Shown: positions 1-8,184, counted from the first letter of the stretch. The stretch is DNA of 32,576 nt from Bdellovibrionales bacterium RIFOXYC1_FULL_37_79 (GCA_001770015.1 MEQB01000046.1:1-32576), one strand, 5' to 3'. Notes: generated by a model from the sequence alone, not told the origin. Made by a program: numbers and translations.

Positions 1-216
1 GAAAGACTTGCCTTATATAAAACCATCTTGGAATTGGAAAAAGATTTATATGGCAAAACCAAACAGCTAAAATTTAAAAGGCCAGAGGTTGAACCAAAAG
101 GAGTCAGTGCCATTAATAAAAGGTCCAAACTGCGTTTAACATCCACCAACGAGCAACTGGAACTGCTTAAATCCCCAGACAAATTTGCGGATCATATGTA
201 CGATCATTACCGTTAG
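1..216 (+). CDS. 3' end of an unidentified gene (partial)
   Basis: The frame is open from the first base of the window to a TAG at 214-216, so this is the C-terminal 71 codons of a gene that begins outside. The residues are strongly charged and Lys-rich (for example KTKQLKFKRPEVEPKG) with no membrane segment or Cys. I do not recognise the family. The frame continues past the TAG with 44 more sense codons that encode a Cys-rich module (217-351). The stop could therefore be the natural end, or a nonsense mutation that cut off the module. Confidence 0.55.
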   Translation, partial: ERLALYKTILELEKDLYGKTKQLKFKRPEVEPKGVSAINKRSKLRLTSTNEQLELLKSPDKFADHMYDHYR

Positions 217-351
217 AATGCGCTAGATCATCAAGATTATAACTCCGCCTGCAATAAAAATACTAAAACTTACATAAAAAACGGTAGCTGCGTATGCAAA
301 AATCAAATGATTGATGCCAATCCCTGGTTTCCAAACTGCCCCAAAGACTAA
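217..351 (+). pseudogene. Cys-rich C-terminal module, copy 1 (gene remnant)
   Basis: The open frame directly follows the TAG at 214-216 and ends at TAA 349-351. It encodes QDYNSACN, a short spacer, then CVCK and ANPWFPNC. The same pattern (QDYxSACNxN...TY...CxCK...ANPWFPxC) recurs at 12604-12762, and its second half recurs at 9997-10080. There is no ATG, GTG or TTG start at its head, so it looks like the severed end of a longer secreted protein. Readthrough of the TAG is a less likely alternative. The four Cys suggest one or two disulfides outside the cytoplasm. I know of no named family for this module. Confidence 0.55.
292..341 (+). repeat. Direct repeat, left copy (50 bp)
   Basis: The bases match 10012-10061 at 49 of 50 positions; the one mismatch is A334 versus T10054. 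Both copies are on the same strand and in the same reading frame of the Cys-rich module (VCKNQMIDANPWFP). They bracket the whole fatty-acid cluster. Confidence 0.85.
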
Positions 352-503
352 ATGCATTTTATCACCCTAAAGAGGAATTATATAAATATTCTGCAAAGGT
401 AAGGCCTTTTACCTTTGATTTGTCTTCCGAAATTCAAAAACTAAAAGATGAAATCAATCGTCTCAAAAGAGAAAAAGGAAAGCCTGTTGTTGCTAAAAAT
501 TAA
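315..503 (+). pseudogene. Short open frame with coiled-coil end, possible gene remnant
   Basis: The frame is open after TGA 312-314 and closes at TAA 501-503. The readable part begins near 354 (AFYHPKEELYKY) and ends in a heptad-like charged helix (EIQKLKDEINRLKREKGK). No convincing start codon or ribosome site precedes it, and its head overlaps module copy 1 in another frame. It looks like the C-terminus of a lost gene. It could be chance coding in a small gap. Apart from these remnants I see nothing else in 217-537. Confidence 0.3.
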
Positions 504-537
504 GATAACAAAAACAAAGCAAGCTTTAGGGGGAGAA

Positions 538-1335
538 TCAAATTAGGTCTAAGAGTTTTTCAATTATCTCTTTATGATGGGTGATATTGATAAAATGAGT
601 TGCGTTTGGAACAGTTACTATATCAAACACCGAACTTAGTTTTAGCCTTTCAAAAGTTTCTTTGGAAATAGAGCTGAAATTTTCAGCGACAAGAATTATA
701 TTCTTTTTATCCTTGACCTTATTCATTTTATAAAAAATCGGCCATTGGTTATTTATTTGTAATGATGACATAACCTCATTTAATTTGTGAACGCCTGTTC
801 GCCAGACTGCTGGACCGTCAATGGTTGGATAATAGACCTGACTTGCAAGTAGGGATCGGGCATTTCTGTTTGGTACTAATTCTTGGATTTGTTTTTTTAA
901 ATTTTTCCAATTTTGATTCATATTGAGTCTGGGAACTACATCATATGTGAGTTTATAAAACTCTGTATCCTCAATTGGGGCAGGGGAAATGTCACCAAAG
1001 ACACCTCCTCGATATAATTGGGGAAATTTAGCCATAAAATCAAAAATAATTTTCCCGCCATAGCTGGAACCAAAAAAATAAGCACCTTGATTGCTATAAT
1101 GCTCTTCCAGAATTTGAGCAATCATATCCGAACCGTGATCATAATCAATCTTTTTTAAGTCACGAATTGCAATACTTTCCTTTTTTAATTCGTGATGAAA
1201 ATCAACAAAAATAACATGAAAATTAAATTGCAAAACTTCTAAAAATTTTAACTCCTCCGCTCCACCCATTAAACCGTGAACAGCTATTAATATTGGAAGA
1301 TTTTTGTTTCCTACTGATTCATAGTATAGTGACAT
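538..1335 (-). CDS. Alpha/beta hydrolase
   Basis: The 265-residue protein has an HGLMGG oxyanion loop (residues 20-25), the nucleophile elbow GSSYGG with Ser91, and a late His in ATHFIN near residue 247. This is a complete-looking alpha/beta hydrolase triad scaffold; the acid residue is not certain. There is no signal peptide, so it is cytoplasmic. Its ATG overlaps the stop of the upstream glutaminase gene by 17 bp, which implies translational coupling. As the last gene of the thioesterase-dehydratase-glutaminase unit it probably acts on an acyl thioester, ester or amide made by the cluster. Family membership is clear; substrate is unknown. Confidence 0.8.
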   Translation of the reverse strand: MSLYYESVGNKNLPILIAVHGLMGGAEELKFLEVLQFNFHVIFVDFHHELKKESIAIRDLKKIDYDHGSDMIAQILEEHYSNQGAYFFGSSYGGKIIFDFMAKFPQLYRGGVFGDISPAPIEDTEFYKLTYDVVPRLNMNQNWKNLKKQIQELVPNRNARSLLASQVYYPTIDGPAVWRTGVHKLNEVMSSLQINNQWPIFYKMNKVKDKKNIILVAENFSSISKETFERLKLSSVFDIVTVPNATHFINITHHKEIIEKLLDLI

Positions 1336-1930
1336 GAGGCTCTCCTTCGATAATCTGGTCGGGGAAGCTATTTTGAAGTTCTCGACTGGGTGTTGGTATT
1401 ATTTTTATTTCTTGTAATAAGTATGAAGTGGAGGCAAGTAAGAGTTTTAATATTTGAGTTTCATTGTTGGCGATATTGCTATTTGTGGACGTATAAAGAG
1501 GCTTTACTCCAAACGGATCCCTACCAAAATATACCTTATTCATCTTTTTATTATAAAAAATATAGGCATATTCACCGCAAACTTTTTTTAGGGATTGCAC
1601 TCCTTTTTTTGCAAAAAGATTAAGCAAAACTTCACTGTCAGATTGAGTATAGAATTTAACTCCTTCCTTTTCTAATTCGGTTTTAATTTTTTTATAGTCG
1701 TAAATTTCACCATTCACAATACCAATAATATTTTTATCATAGGAGATAAGAGGTTGGCCGCCAGTAGTTAGGTCAATAATACTTAGGCGTGTATGCACAA
1801 GAACGGCGTGATTGCTTGAATAATAGCCATAACCATCCGGTCCACGATGAATGAGAGAGGCGACAACCTGTTTAAGTTTTGTAGGATTAAATACAATGGT
1901 CTGGCCAAATTCTCCCCAAATTCCACACAT
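1319..1930 (-). CDS. Stand-alone class II glutamine amidotransferase domain
   Basis: The protein starts MCGIWGEFG, placing the N-terminal nucleophile at Cys2 as in asparagine synthetase B. Further hallmarks are HRGPDG, HTRLSIIDL, NGEIYD, SDSEVLL and FGRDPFGVKPLY. AsnB-type enzymes are about 550-600 residues, with a PP-loop ATP pyrophosphatase synthase domain after the glutaminase. This protein stops at 203, so the synthase half is absent. The last 45 or so residues do not resemble the AsnB linker I expect. It should release ammonia from glutamine for a partner. The acyl-AMP ligase of the same cluster is one possible acceptor system. Loss of an original synthase domain by deletion is the main alternative. 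It starts 9 bp after the dehydratase gene. Confidence 0.78.
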   Translation of the reverse strand: MCGIWGEFGQTIVFNPTKLKQVVASLIHRGPDGYGYYSSNHAVLVHTRLSIIDLTTGGQPLISYDKNIIGIVNGEIYDYKKIKTELEKEGVKFYTQSDSEVLLNLFAKKGVQSLKKVCGEYAYIFYNKKMNKVYFGRDPFGVKPLYTSTNSNIANNETQILKLLLASTSYLLQEIKIIPTPSRELQNSFPDQIIEGEPHVTIL

Positions 1931-1939
1931 TTTATTTTC

Positions 1940-2383
1940 CTAAATCCCTTGTTTTTCTTTCCACTCTTTTACAATTTCATCTTGCACAAGTTTTGCGGTA
2001 ATTTTTGGATCTAAAAAGGAATATAGAATTTCAGCACTTGATTTTTTTTCCCCGTCAACAGTGATTATTCCCGAACATCTTGCATATTGGGACGTCAATT
2101 GGGTAATTTCCGCTTTAATTTCACATTTATCACCCGGGAATATACTATGATAAAACTTTGCGTTCTTTACGCTGGCTAAAGCAGGAGCTAGGTTTTCGTT
2201 GTATATTTTAATACATTTTCCTCCAGCTTGAGCAATCATTTCAATTTGCAAAACTCCAGGAACAATCGGGTAATTTATAAAATGGTGCTGGAATATTTCT
2301 TCCGAACGAGTGAAGCATTTTGTGGCAGTAATTGTTTTTCCTGGATCACATTCGGTTATTCGATCAAGTAGGTACCATAGCAT
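1940..2383 (-). CDS. FabZ-like 3-hydroxyacyl-ACP dehydratase
   Basis: This is a hotdog-fold protein of 147 residues. It carries the FabZ signature HHFINYPIVPGVLQIE with the catalytic His near residue 34 and Glu48, followed by AQAGG. Size and motif match the FabZ family (about 140-150 residues). It would dehydrate 3-hydroxyacyl-ACP to enoyl-ACP in the elongation cycle. A good ribosome site (AAGGAG, 2388-2393 on the complement) precedes the ATG. The gene overlaps the thioesterase gene upstream by 20 bp. It serves the ACP, ketosynthase and reductases encoded on the divergent arm. Confidence 0.85.
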   Translation of the reverse strand: MLWYLLDRITECDPGKTITATKCFTRSEEIFQHHFINYPIVPGVLQIEMIAQAGGKCIKIYNENLAPALASVKNAKFYHSIFPGDKCEIKAEITQLTSQYARCSGIITVDGEKKSSAEILYSFLDPKITAKLVQDEIVKEWKEKQGI

Positions 2384-2795
2384 TTTTTTTCTCCTTGATT
2401 AAAATTTCAAGCCAGTCTTTTGGGAACTCGATCATTTTTCTTGCCTTGAGATCAAGCATGCCATGTCGAAGATTAGCAATGCAAACCTTTTGCTCGGCTT
2501 GATTAAAAATTGTTTGTTTCATATGAATAATTAAATTTTTTTCAATTCCTGTGATGCCAGTATTGACGTAGATCAACTCATTTAGGATAAGTTCCTTTCT
2601 AAATTTTATGGTACAATCTATAAGAACTGGCGCAAAACCTAACGAGTAAATATCTGGTTTATCGTAACAAGTACCCTTAAAGCAGCTCCAGCGAGCCTCT
2701 TCAAATATATTTAGATACCGGGCGTTGTTTACATGATTAGAGCCATCAATATCGTTTGGTTTTATTGTTGTGTGAAAGTTAAATTCTCTTTGCAT
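2364..2795 (-). CDS. Acyl thioesterase, 4-hydroxybenzoyl-CoA thioesterase/YbgC type
   Basis: The 143-residue hotdog protein has the motif DIDGSNHVNNARYLN at about residues 15-29. This is the Asp-containing active-site loop followed by HVNN, as in FadM/YbgC-type thioesterases. It would hydrolyse acyl-CoA or acyl-ACP and release the finished chain. It is the first gene of the leftward arm and is transcribed from the divergent intergenic region 2796-2909. Its 3' end overlaps the dehydratase start. Chain-length preference cannot be read from sequence. Confidence 0.82.
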   Translation of the reverse strand: MQREFNFHTTIKPNDIDGSNHVNNARYLNIFEEARWSCFKGTCYDKPDIYSLGFAPVLIDCTIKFRKELILNELIYVNTGITGIEKNLIIHMKQTIFNQAEQKVCIANLRHGMLDLKARKMIEFPKDWLEILIKEKKNAMVPT

Positions 2796-2909
2796 ATAAA
2801 AATTATTTCATACTTGGGGTCTTTATCCAAAAAAAAAATAAAAGGTAGAATATGCCAGATTGTTGTCTAATAAAATATTTTCGATTATTCTAAAAAATAT
2901 GAGGTTTTA
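2796..2909. promoter_or_regulatory. Divergent promoter region of the fatty-acid cluster
   Basis: These 114 bp separate the two divergent arms and must hold both start sites. The sequence is very AT-rich and includes an A-tract at 2829-2838. A GAGG ribosome site sits at 2901-2904 for the rightward arm. A weak rightward promoter can be proposed (TTGTTG 2860-2865, 17 bp, GATTAT 2883-2888). No clear operator palindrome is visible. Confidence 0.4.
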
Positions 2910-3647
2910 ATGGCCAAAATACTATGGAAAAATTTTGTATACCCGCAAGGTGATAATTTAGAAATAAAATCCAAAAAGATCAACTGTTTTTTTCCTAAGG
3001 GAAATCTCGAAAAAGTCAGAAGCTTTAATTATAACAACAAGCAATTGCTTGGGCAATTTGGTCATGTTTCCAGATCCAGTTCAAGGGCGTGTAGTTTATT
3101 GCATTTTGCATGTTCAACGTTACCCTCTGAGTGTTTAAATGTGATAAATCAAGATACATTCCGTGTTGGTATTTACTGTGCTGTAGAGAATGGTACAGTA
3201 GATTATGATATGGTGGAACGTATTCTTGCGCAGGACAGACAAGATTTTCATCGAAACTATAAGCGGGAAAGAAATCCCAAGATGTATTTGCAACAATTAC
3301 CCAATTTAATAGCAACGCAGCTAGGGATTTCTTATGGAGTAAATGGACCAACATATGTTTTTACTCATCCTGAACTTGGTTCTCTTCAGGCATTAGAACA
3401 AGCCGAATTTGATTTAGATCATTCATATACTAGTTTAGCACTACTTGTTTCTGCATTTAGTAATGAAGATGGATTAAATTTATTTAAAAATTCTAAACTT
3501 AGTGATTTGCCGTTGTCGGAATGCGGGGTAGCAATTTTATTGAGTGCTGGTGTTGAAAAATTAGATAAAATGGAGCCATCAGCGTACAATTATAATTATG
3601 GAATAACTAATCAATTAATATATAAATTTAATTTACATGAGGAGTAA
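2910..3647 (+). CDS. Beta-ketoacyl synthase-like protein lacking the catalytic Cys
   Basis: The 245-residue protein resembles only the N-terminal half of a ketosynthase. It has VGIYCAVENGT, then GISYGVNGPTYVFTHPELGS at the place where active enzymes have the nucleophile loop GPxxTxxTACSSG. It then has a CGVAILLS strand. No Cys occupies the nucleophile position, and the C-terminal half with the two catalytic His is absent. Length and layout fit the Pfam PF13723-type ketosynthase-like proteins found in aryl-polyene-like clusters. It probably acts as a chain-length factor or partner for the ketosynthase at 3907. The gene is 2 bp before the ACP gene. The family call is moderate; non-catalytic status rests on the visible motif loss. 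Confidence 0.7.
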   Translation: MAKILWKNFVYPQGDNLEIKSKKINCFFPKGNLEKVRSFNYNNKQLLGQFGHVSRSSSRACSLLHFACSTLPSECLNVINQDTFRVGIYCAVENGTVDYDMVERILAQDRQDFHRNYKRERNPKMYLQQLPNLIATQLGISYGVNGPTYVFTHPELGSLQALEQAEFDLDHSYTSLALLVSAFSNEDGLNLFKNSKLSDLPLSECGVAILLSAGVEKLDKMEPSAYNYNYGITNQLIYKFNLHEE

Positions 3648-3649
3648 AG

Positions 3650-3904
3650 ATGAATGAACAAATACTATTCGCTAAAATCCAAGAAGCTATTGCTGATATT
3701 TTAGATCTTGATGCGGATGAAATAAAAATGGAAAGTAAATTAATTAACGACTTAGGAGCGGAAAGTATAGATATGTTAGATATTGCTTCGGAACTGGAAA
3801 AAATAGTCAATCAGGAAGTTAATCTTGCACAACTTCGAGCTGCCTTACCAAATAATCGGCCTATGATCGTAGGTGATCTTGTAAATTTTTTAAAAAGCTT
3901 ATAA
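3650..3904 (+). CDS. Acyl carrier protein
   Basis: The 84-residue acidic protein has the phosphopantetheine site DLGAESIDMLD with Ser39 as attachment point; classical ACPs have DSLD. The surrounding helices (ADILDLDADEI) fit the ACP fold. It starts 2 bp after the ketosynthase-like gene and ends 2 bp before the ketosynthase gene, so it is the dedicated carrier of this cluster. No phosphopantetheinyl transferase or malonyl transacylase lies nearby, so those must come from the housekeeping set. Confidence 0.92.
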   Translation: MNEQILFAKIQEAIADILDLDADEIKMESKLINDLGAESIDMLDIASELEKIVNQEVNLAQLRAALPNNRPMIVGDLVNFLKSL

Positions 3905-3906
3905 GT

Positions 3907-5169
3907 ATGCCAAAACAACAAAATAAAGTATTCGTCACAGCCTGTGGAGTTGTTTCTTCCATAGGCTGCAGTGTTGAGTCTTTTACTCAAAATATGTTTG
4001 CAGGAATGTCAGGTATAAAAAACATCAGAGGTGTGGGTGAATTTCCCAAAGATTTTCCAGTTCCATATGCTGGTGTTATTGAGGATAAACTCGATCAGTT
4101 TAAATATATTCCTAGGCATATAGTAGAAAGCATAACCCAAACTGGTGAGTTAGCAAGATCATGGCGGTGTACTTTGCTTGCCTTAGAGCAGATATTTGAA
4201 AAAATAAAAGTAATCGAATCCATTGATGCTTTTGTATATGGAACTCCTGATGGTACTGGATATGAGGTTGTTGAAGATGCTTATCGCAAGAAAAATACAG
4301 GAGATTTTGATTTAAAACTTTTAAGCGGAAATGGATGTCATGATTTTTTAATTGAAAGTATTCGATCATACTATGGTGTTGAACTCGCACCAGATAAAAT
4401 CTATAGTATGAATGCAGCTTGTGCAACAGGGAATCAAGTGATTGGATTAAGCTTGCAAAGAATACGAGCGGGCATATGGGATCGTGTATTGGTTGGTGGT
4501 GTTGACACTAGATGTACATTGGCAAATATGATGAACTTTCACATGCTAATGGCACTGTCTACCGCAGATGTTGAGCCAAGTACTGCCAGTCGACCTTTTG
4601 ATAAGACAAGATGTGGCTTTGTAAGAGGAGAGGCAGCTGGCATTCTACTTTTAGAGTCAAAAGAGTCTCAAGCTAAAACAGGTAATCCAATTCTTGCGGA
4701 GATTGTCGGTTATGGGAATACATCGGATGCTTATCGTCTAACTGACCCAAGAGAAGATGGGCTTTGTTTAAAGAAAGCAATGGAAAATGCGATTATAGAT
4801 GCAGGGATTTATAAGGAACAAATAGATTATATAAATGCACATGGAACATCGACATTATTGAATGATAAAATAGAAACCATGGCTATAAAAGAATTGTTTG
4901 GAGATTATGCTTACAAACTAGCAGTAAGTTCTTTAAAATCGCAAATTGGACACCCTACGGTAGCGGCAGGTATTTTAGAGAGTATTGCATGTGTACAAAT
5001 GTTGCAACATCAAAAGCTGGCACCAACTATTAATCTTCATAATCCTGATCCAGATTGCGATTTGAATTATGTTCCGCTGGTAACTCAGGACCGAAAAGTA
5101 AATTATATATTAAGCAATAACATTGGTTTTGGTGGTCAAAACATTTGTATTGTATTAAAAAAAGCATAA
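3907..5169 (+). CDS. 3-oxoacyl-ACP synthase, FabF/KAS II type
   Basis: The 420-residue protein has the full Cys-His-His triad: Cys172 in NAACATGNQ, His312 in NAHGTSTLLND, and His349 in KSQIGHPTVAAG. The closing loop NNIGFGGQN near the C-terminus is also present. It condenses malonyl-ACP with acyl-ACP by decarboxylative Claisen reaction. Length matches FabF (about 410-420). It is the only intact ketosynthase of the cluster and probably works with the nucleophile-less protein encoded at 2910. Some loops (SWRCTLLALEQ, TPDGTGYEV) depart from standard FabF and suggest a specialised rather than housekeeping enzyme. Confidence 0.9.
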   Translation: MPKQQNKVFVTACGVVSSIGCSVESFTQNMFAGMSGIKNIRGVGEFPKDFPVPYAGVIEDKLDQFKYIPRHIVESITQTGELARSWRCTLLALEQIFEKIKVIESIDAFVYGTPDGTGYEVVEDAYRKKNTGDFDLKLLSGNGCHDFLIESIRSYYGVELAPDKIYSMNAACATGNQVIGLSLQRIRAGIWDRVLVGGVDTRCTLANMMNFHMLMALSTADVEPSTASRPFDKTRCGFVRGEAAGILLLESKESQAKTGNPILAEIVGYGNTSDAYRLTDPREDGLCLKKAMENAIIDAGIYKEQIDYINAHGTSTLLNDKIETMAIKELFGDYAYKLAVSSLKSQIGHPTVAAGILESIACVQMLQHQKLAPTINLHNPDPDCDLNYVPLVTQDRKVNYILSNNIGFGGQNICIVLKKA

Positions 5170-5179
5170 GGATGATACG

Positions 5180-5941
5180 TTGAAGAAATTAGCTTTAATC
5201 ACAGGTGGAACTTCAGGATTGGGCCTTGCTTGTTCAACAAAGCTTGCTCAAAAATATGATTTAGCCTTGGCTTATTGTAACAATGATGAAAAAGCGGAGA
5301 TTGCAAAGTCCGAGATCGAAAACAAATATCCCGAATGCCGCATTGAAATCTTTAAAAAAGAATTATGTAGTTATAAAACAGCTAAAGAACTTTATGATAG
5401 TGTGGTCGATAAATTTTTGTACTCCCCCTCTATCTTGATCAATAGTGCTGGACGTCTGAGGGATGGTTTGTTTTTAAATATGGATTTTTCAACTCAAGAG
5501 GAAATGATTAACGAGCATCTGATTACTGCAATGGCCTTATCCTATTTGTGCCTTAAAAATATGTACAAGGATAAATTCGGGAGAATTATTAATTTTTCCT
5601 CGGTAAGTGCCAATTATTTCAAAAAAGGCCAAGTCGGTTACGCCTGTGTTAAATCAGGGATTGAAGGGTTTACAAAGTGTTTGGCACTAGAGGTTGCTCA
5701 TCGTGGAGTAACAATTAATGCCGTGGCACCAGGTTTGATTGAAACTCCTATGACTCAAAATATGGTGAATGAATTAAGAGAAAATAAACTACTTCGAAAA
5801 AAAATACCAGTGGGCAGATCCGGCAAGCCCGAAGAGGTTGGGGAATTAGTACAATATTTATGTTCAGAAAATGCAAGCTATATAACTGGTAGTGTGATTA
5901 CAATAGATGGTGGTCGATCATTAGGAGATAATTCTATATGA
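5180..5941 (+). CDS. 3-oxoacyl-ACP reductase, FabG-like SDR
   Basis: This classical short-chain dehydrogenase has 253 residues: TGGTSGLG cofactor loop (8-15), NSAG (88-91), catalytic Ser near 140-141, and YxxxK as Tyr154-Lys158. The C-terminus GSVITIDGGRS is typical of FabG. It would reduce 3-oxoacyl-ACP with NADPH. The start is TTG at 5180, supported by AAGGA at 5168-5172; no ATG is better placed. The stop overlaps the next ATG by 4 bp (ATGA at 5938-5941), so the two reductases are translationally coupled. Confidence 0.88.
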   Translation: MKKLALITGGTSGLGLACSTKLAQKYDLALAYCNNDEKAEIAKSEIENKYPECRIEIFKKELCSYKTAKELYDSVVDKFLYSPSILINSAGRLRDGLFLNMDFSTQEEMINEHLITAMALSYLCLKNMYKDKFGRIINFSSVSANYFKKGQVGYACVKSGIEGFTKCLALEVAHRGVTINAVAPGLIETPMTQNMVNELRENKLLRKKIPVGRSGKPEEVGELVQYLCSENASYITGSVITIDGGRSLGDNSI

Positions 5942-6678
5942 AAAATACTTATGTAATCACTGGTGGTACTAGAGGAATAGGCGGAGGGATAAGCTTGAAA
6001 CTGCTGTCTCAGGGCCACAAGGTCTTTGCTCTTTATGCCAGAAATACACAAGAGGCGAATAAGTTAATCGAATTGGCGAAAAATCTACGAGGTGAGCTGG
6101 TTTGCCTTAGAGGTGATTTAACCATATCAGAGAATATGGCACAGATAGGCCAGCAAATTCTGGATTCTGCAGATAGTATTAATGGACTTATTCATTGTGC
6201 TGCAAGCGGTGTTCACAGAAGTGTTGATCAACTTAAAACCAAGCATCTTAGGTGGACCTTTGAAGTAAATTTTTTTTCATTTCATGAGCTTTTTCTCATA
6301 TTATTGCCCAAGTTAACCAAGGGCTCAAAAATAATAGGATTGACATCGGCGGGTAGTCAACGCTATTTACAACAATATGCCGCTGTTGCCAGTAGTAAAG
6401 GTGCTTTAGATGCACTTTTACGTCATTATGCAGTGGAATTGGCTCCGAGAGAAATTAGTGTAAATTTAGTGTGCCCTGGAATGGTTGAAACAGAAGCCAT
6501 AAACAGTTTTCCCAATCGAGAAGAAAGGATTAATGCCGCAAAAGCACTTACTCCCTCTGGAAGATTAACTACGGTAGAGGATGTGGCAAACCTCATCCTT
6601 TATATTTTGCTGGTAGAACATAATCAATTTACAGGTCAAACCTTCTATCTGGATGGTGGAAAAAGCCTTTTAGCTTAA
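5938..6678 (+). CDS. fabL: Enoyl-ACP reductase III, FabL-like SDR
   Basis: The 246-residue SDR has TGGTRGIGGG at the cofactor site. Instead of the usual YxxxK it carries Y-x6-K (Tyr147...Lys154 in QYAAVASSKGAL), the spacing that defines Bacillus subtilis FabL. The stretch around it (RYLQQY..., VELAPREISVN, FPNREERI, TPSGRL) also parallels FabL as I remember it. It would reduce enoyl-ACP with NAD(P)H and so completes the elongation cycle. The 3' end overlaps the convergent acyl-AMP ligase gene by 9 bp. A second ketoreductase role is the alternative, but the Y-x6-K spacing argues for enoyl reduction. Confidence 0.78.
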   Translation: MKNTYVITGGTRGIGGGISLKLLSQGHKVFALYARNTQEANKLIELAKNLRGELVCLRGDLTISENMAQIGQQILDSADSINGLIHCAASGVHRSVDQLKTKHLRWTFEVNFFSFHELFLILLPKLTKGSKIIGLTSAGSQRYLQQYAAVASSKGALDALLRHYAVELAPREISVNLVCPGMVETEAINSFPNREERINAAKALTPSGRLTTVEDVANLILYILLVEHNQFTGQTFYLDGGKSLLA

Positions 6679-8184
6679 AATTTCATACAACTCTTTTCGC
6701 AAAATTTTTCCAGCATCCGATCTGGGAAAAACTTTTTTTTCAACAATTTCTATTGGTACTTTGAATTTTCTTTTTAAATCTTGTTTAAGCTTTTTCTTTA
6801 GCCACTCAATGGATAATAATTCTGTATCGCCGGATTCCAAAAAAAGATATGCTTTATTTCTACCTCCTGTTTTAACAGGCAGGCAAACGGCATCGCTATA
6901 ATATTTTTTAACGTCTTCGCTATTCATGGCCATTTCTTCGATGTGAGTCCCCGAAATTCTTTCTCCGTTAATTTTTATAATTCCATCTGAACGACCAAGT
7001 ATAAAGAGTCTACCTTCAGATGACATGAATCCCATATCCCCAGATTTCAAGAAACCTTTCGAATCAATTACGTTTGTTGCTTCGTTGTAATACCCTTTCA
7101 TAACGGTCTTGCTTTTAATGAAAATATATCCTTCTTGTCCGGGTTTACACAGCCTGTTTCTCCCATCTCTGATTTGAATTTCCACATCTTCAAGCAGTCT
7201 GTAACCAGTATCCTCGGGGGTGTTTGAAGATGTATTGTGAGTACACATGATAGCAACACGAGTGGCTTCCGTAAGACCATATCCCTTGTAAATCTTAGCA
7301 TTCGGAAAAAGTTTCTGAGCAAATTTAATGTCAGAATTTGTAATCATACCACCTGATAAAGCGAGAATTTTTACGTGTAGAGCATCTGGAAGATTGCGTA
7401 TATTTTTTTCCTGTAGCAAGTAAGGAAGCAAATCAGATATCAATGCCAGATTATCTCCATTACTTTTTAGAATATTCCTATAGACATTATTCAGGTCAGA
7501 TAAAGTGGGAGTAATATAGGAATTTCCACCAGACAGGATAGTCGGAAAGAAATGTGTATTTATACACATTGTGTGGGAGAGTGGAAGTATTACCGTGGAG
7601 GTGGATTGTTGGTTGAGAGCAAATTCTTTTTGTAAGGCGTTTGCCAGAAAAACAGTCCCAAGAGCGGGAATCATCACCCCATGTGCCGTTCCCGTTGACC
7701 CGGATGTATATAGTATCATGCCTACATCAGATGGTAATTTATGAAATGTTTTTTGTTTTTTTACAATTTTTGTTTCTAATTTTATTTTATTAGATGCAAC
7801 TCTTTTTAATACTCCAAAATTTTTTTCATTCATGCTGATAAGTGAAAAACGCATATCATCCAAAGATGTAATGAGTAAACTCATTTCGTTTTGATCGATC
7901 ATTGTAAAAGAGTCTTTTTCTTTGTAAACAATAGGTATGCGATCACTGATTATAATTGCAATAATTGTGAGTACCTGAAGAATTCCATGCGGAAGAGCTA
8001 TACCAATTACGTCACCAGAATCTGTGGATGAGTTTAAGCTTTGAATAATGGGGGTAATTAATTCGGCAATTTGCCCCCCTGTTAAATTACAAGCATCATC
8101 ACTTAATAAAATGTTTGCTTGATAGTCTAAAAGAGCTGATTTGAGTTTCGTGGAAAGAATATGAGGTATGAATTGATTATTCAC
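6670..8184 (-). CDS. Acyl-AMP ligase (ANL superfamily adenylating enzyme)
   Basis: The 504-residue protein contains the ordered ANL motifs: P-loop YTSGSTGTAHG (about 159-169), YGLTEATR, SGDMG, GRSDGIIKINGERIS (hinge), and PRSDAGKILRKEL with the C-terminal catalytic Lys near 496. Both the large N-domain and the mobile C-domain are complete. It activates a carboxylate as acyl-adenylate and transfers it to CoA or an ACP. In this cluster the likely acceptor is the ACP at 3650, or an amine if the glutaminase supplies ammonia. Its ATG overlaps the end of the C92-like gene by 8 bp, so the two are coupled. Fatty versus aryl substrate cannot be decided. Confidence 0.88.
   Translation of the reverse strand: MNNQFIPHILSTKLKSALLDYQANILLSDDACNLTGGQIAELITPIIQSLNSSTDSGDVIGIALPHGILQVLTIIAIIISDRIPIVYKEKDSFTMIDQNEMSLLITSLDDMRFSLISMNEKNFGVLKRVASNKIKLETKIVKKQKTFHKLPSDVGMILYTSGSTGTAHGVMIPALGTVFLANALQKEFALNQQSTSTVILPLSHTMCINTHFFPTILSGGNSYITPTLSDLNNVYRNILKSNGDNLALISDLLPYLLQEKNIRNLPDALHVKILALSGGMITNSDIKFAQKLFPNAKIYKGYGLTEATRVAIMCTHNTSSNTPEDTGYRLLEDVEIQIRDGRNRLCKPGQEGYIFIKSKTVMKGYYNEATNVIDSKGFLKSGDMGFMSSEGRLFILGRSDGIIKINGERISGTHIEEMAMNSEDVKKYYSDAVCLPVKTGGRNKAYLFLESGDTELLSIEWLKKKLKQDLKRKFKVPIEIVEKKVFPRSDAGKILRKELYEILS

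Noticed and set aside
1390-1623. 77-codon rightward ORF inside the glutaminase gene
   Set aside because: It is a shadow in the opposite strand of a gene with clear family motifs.
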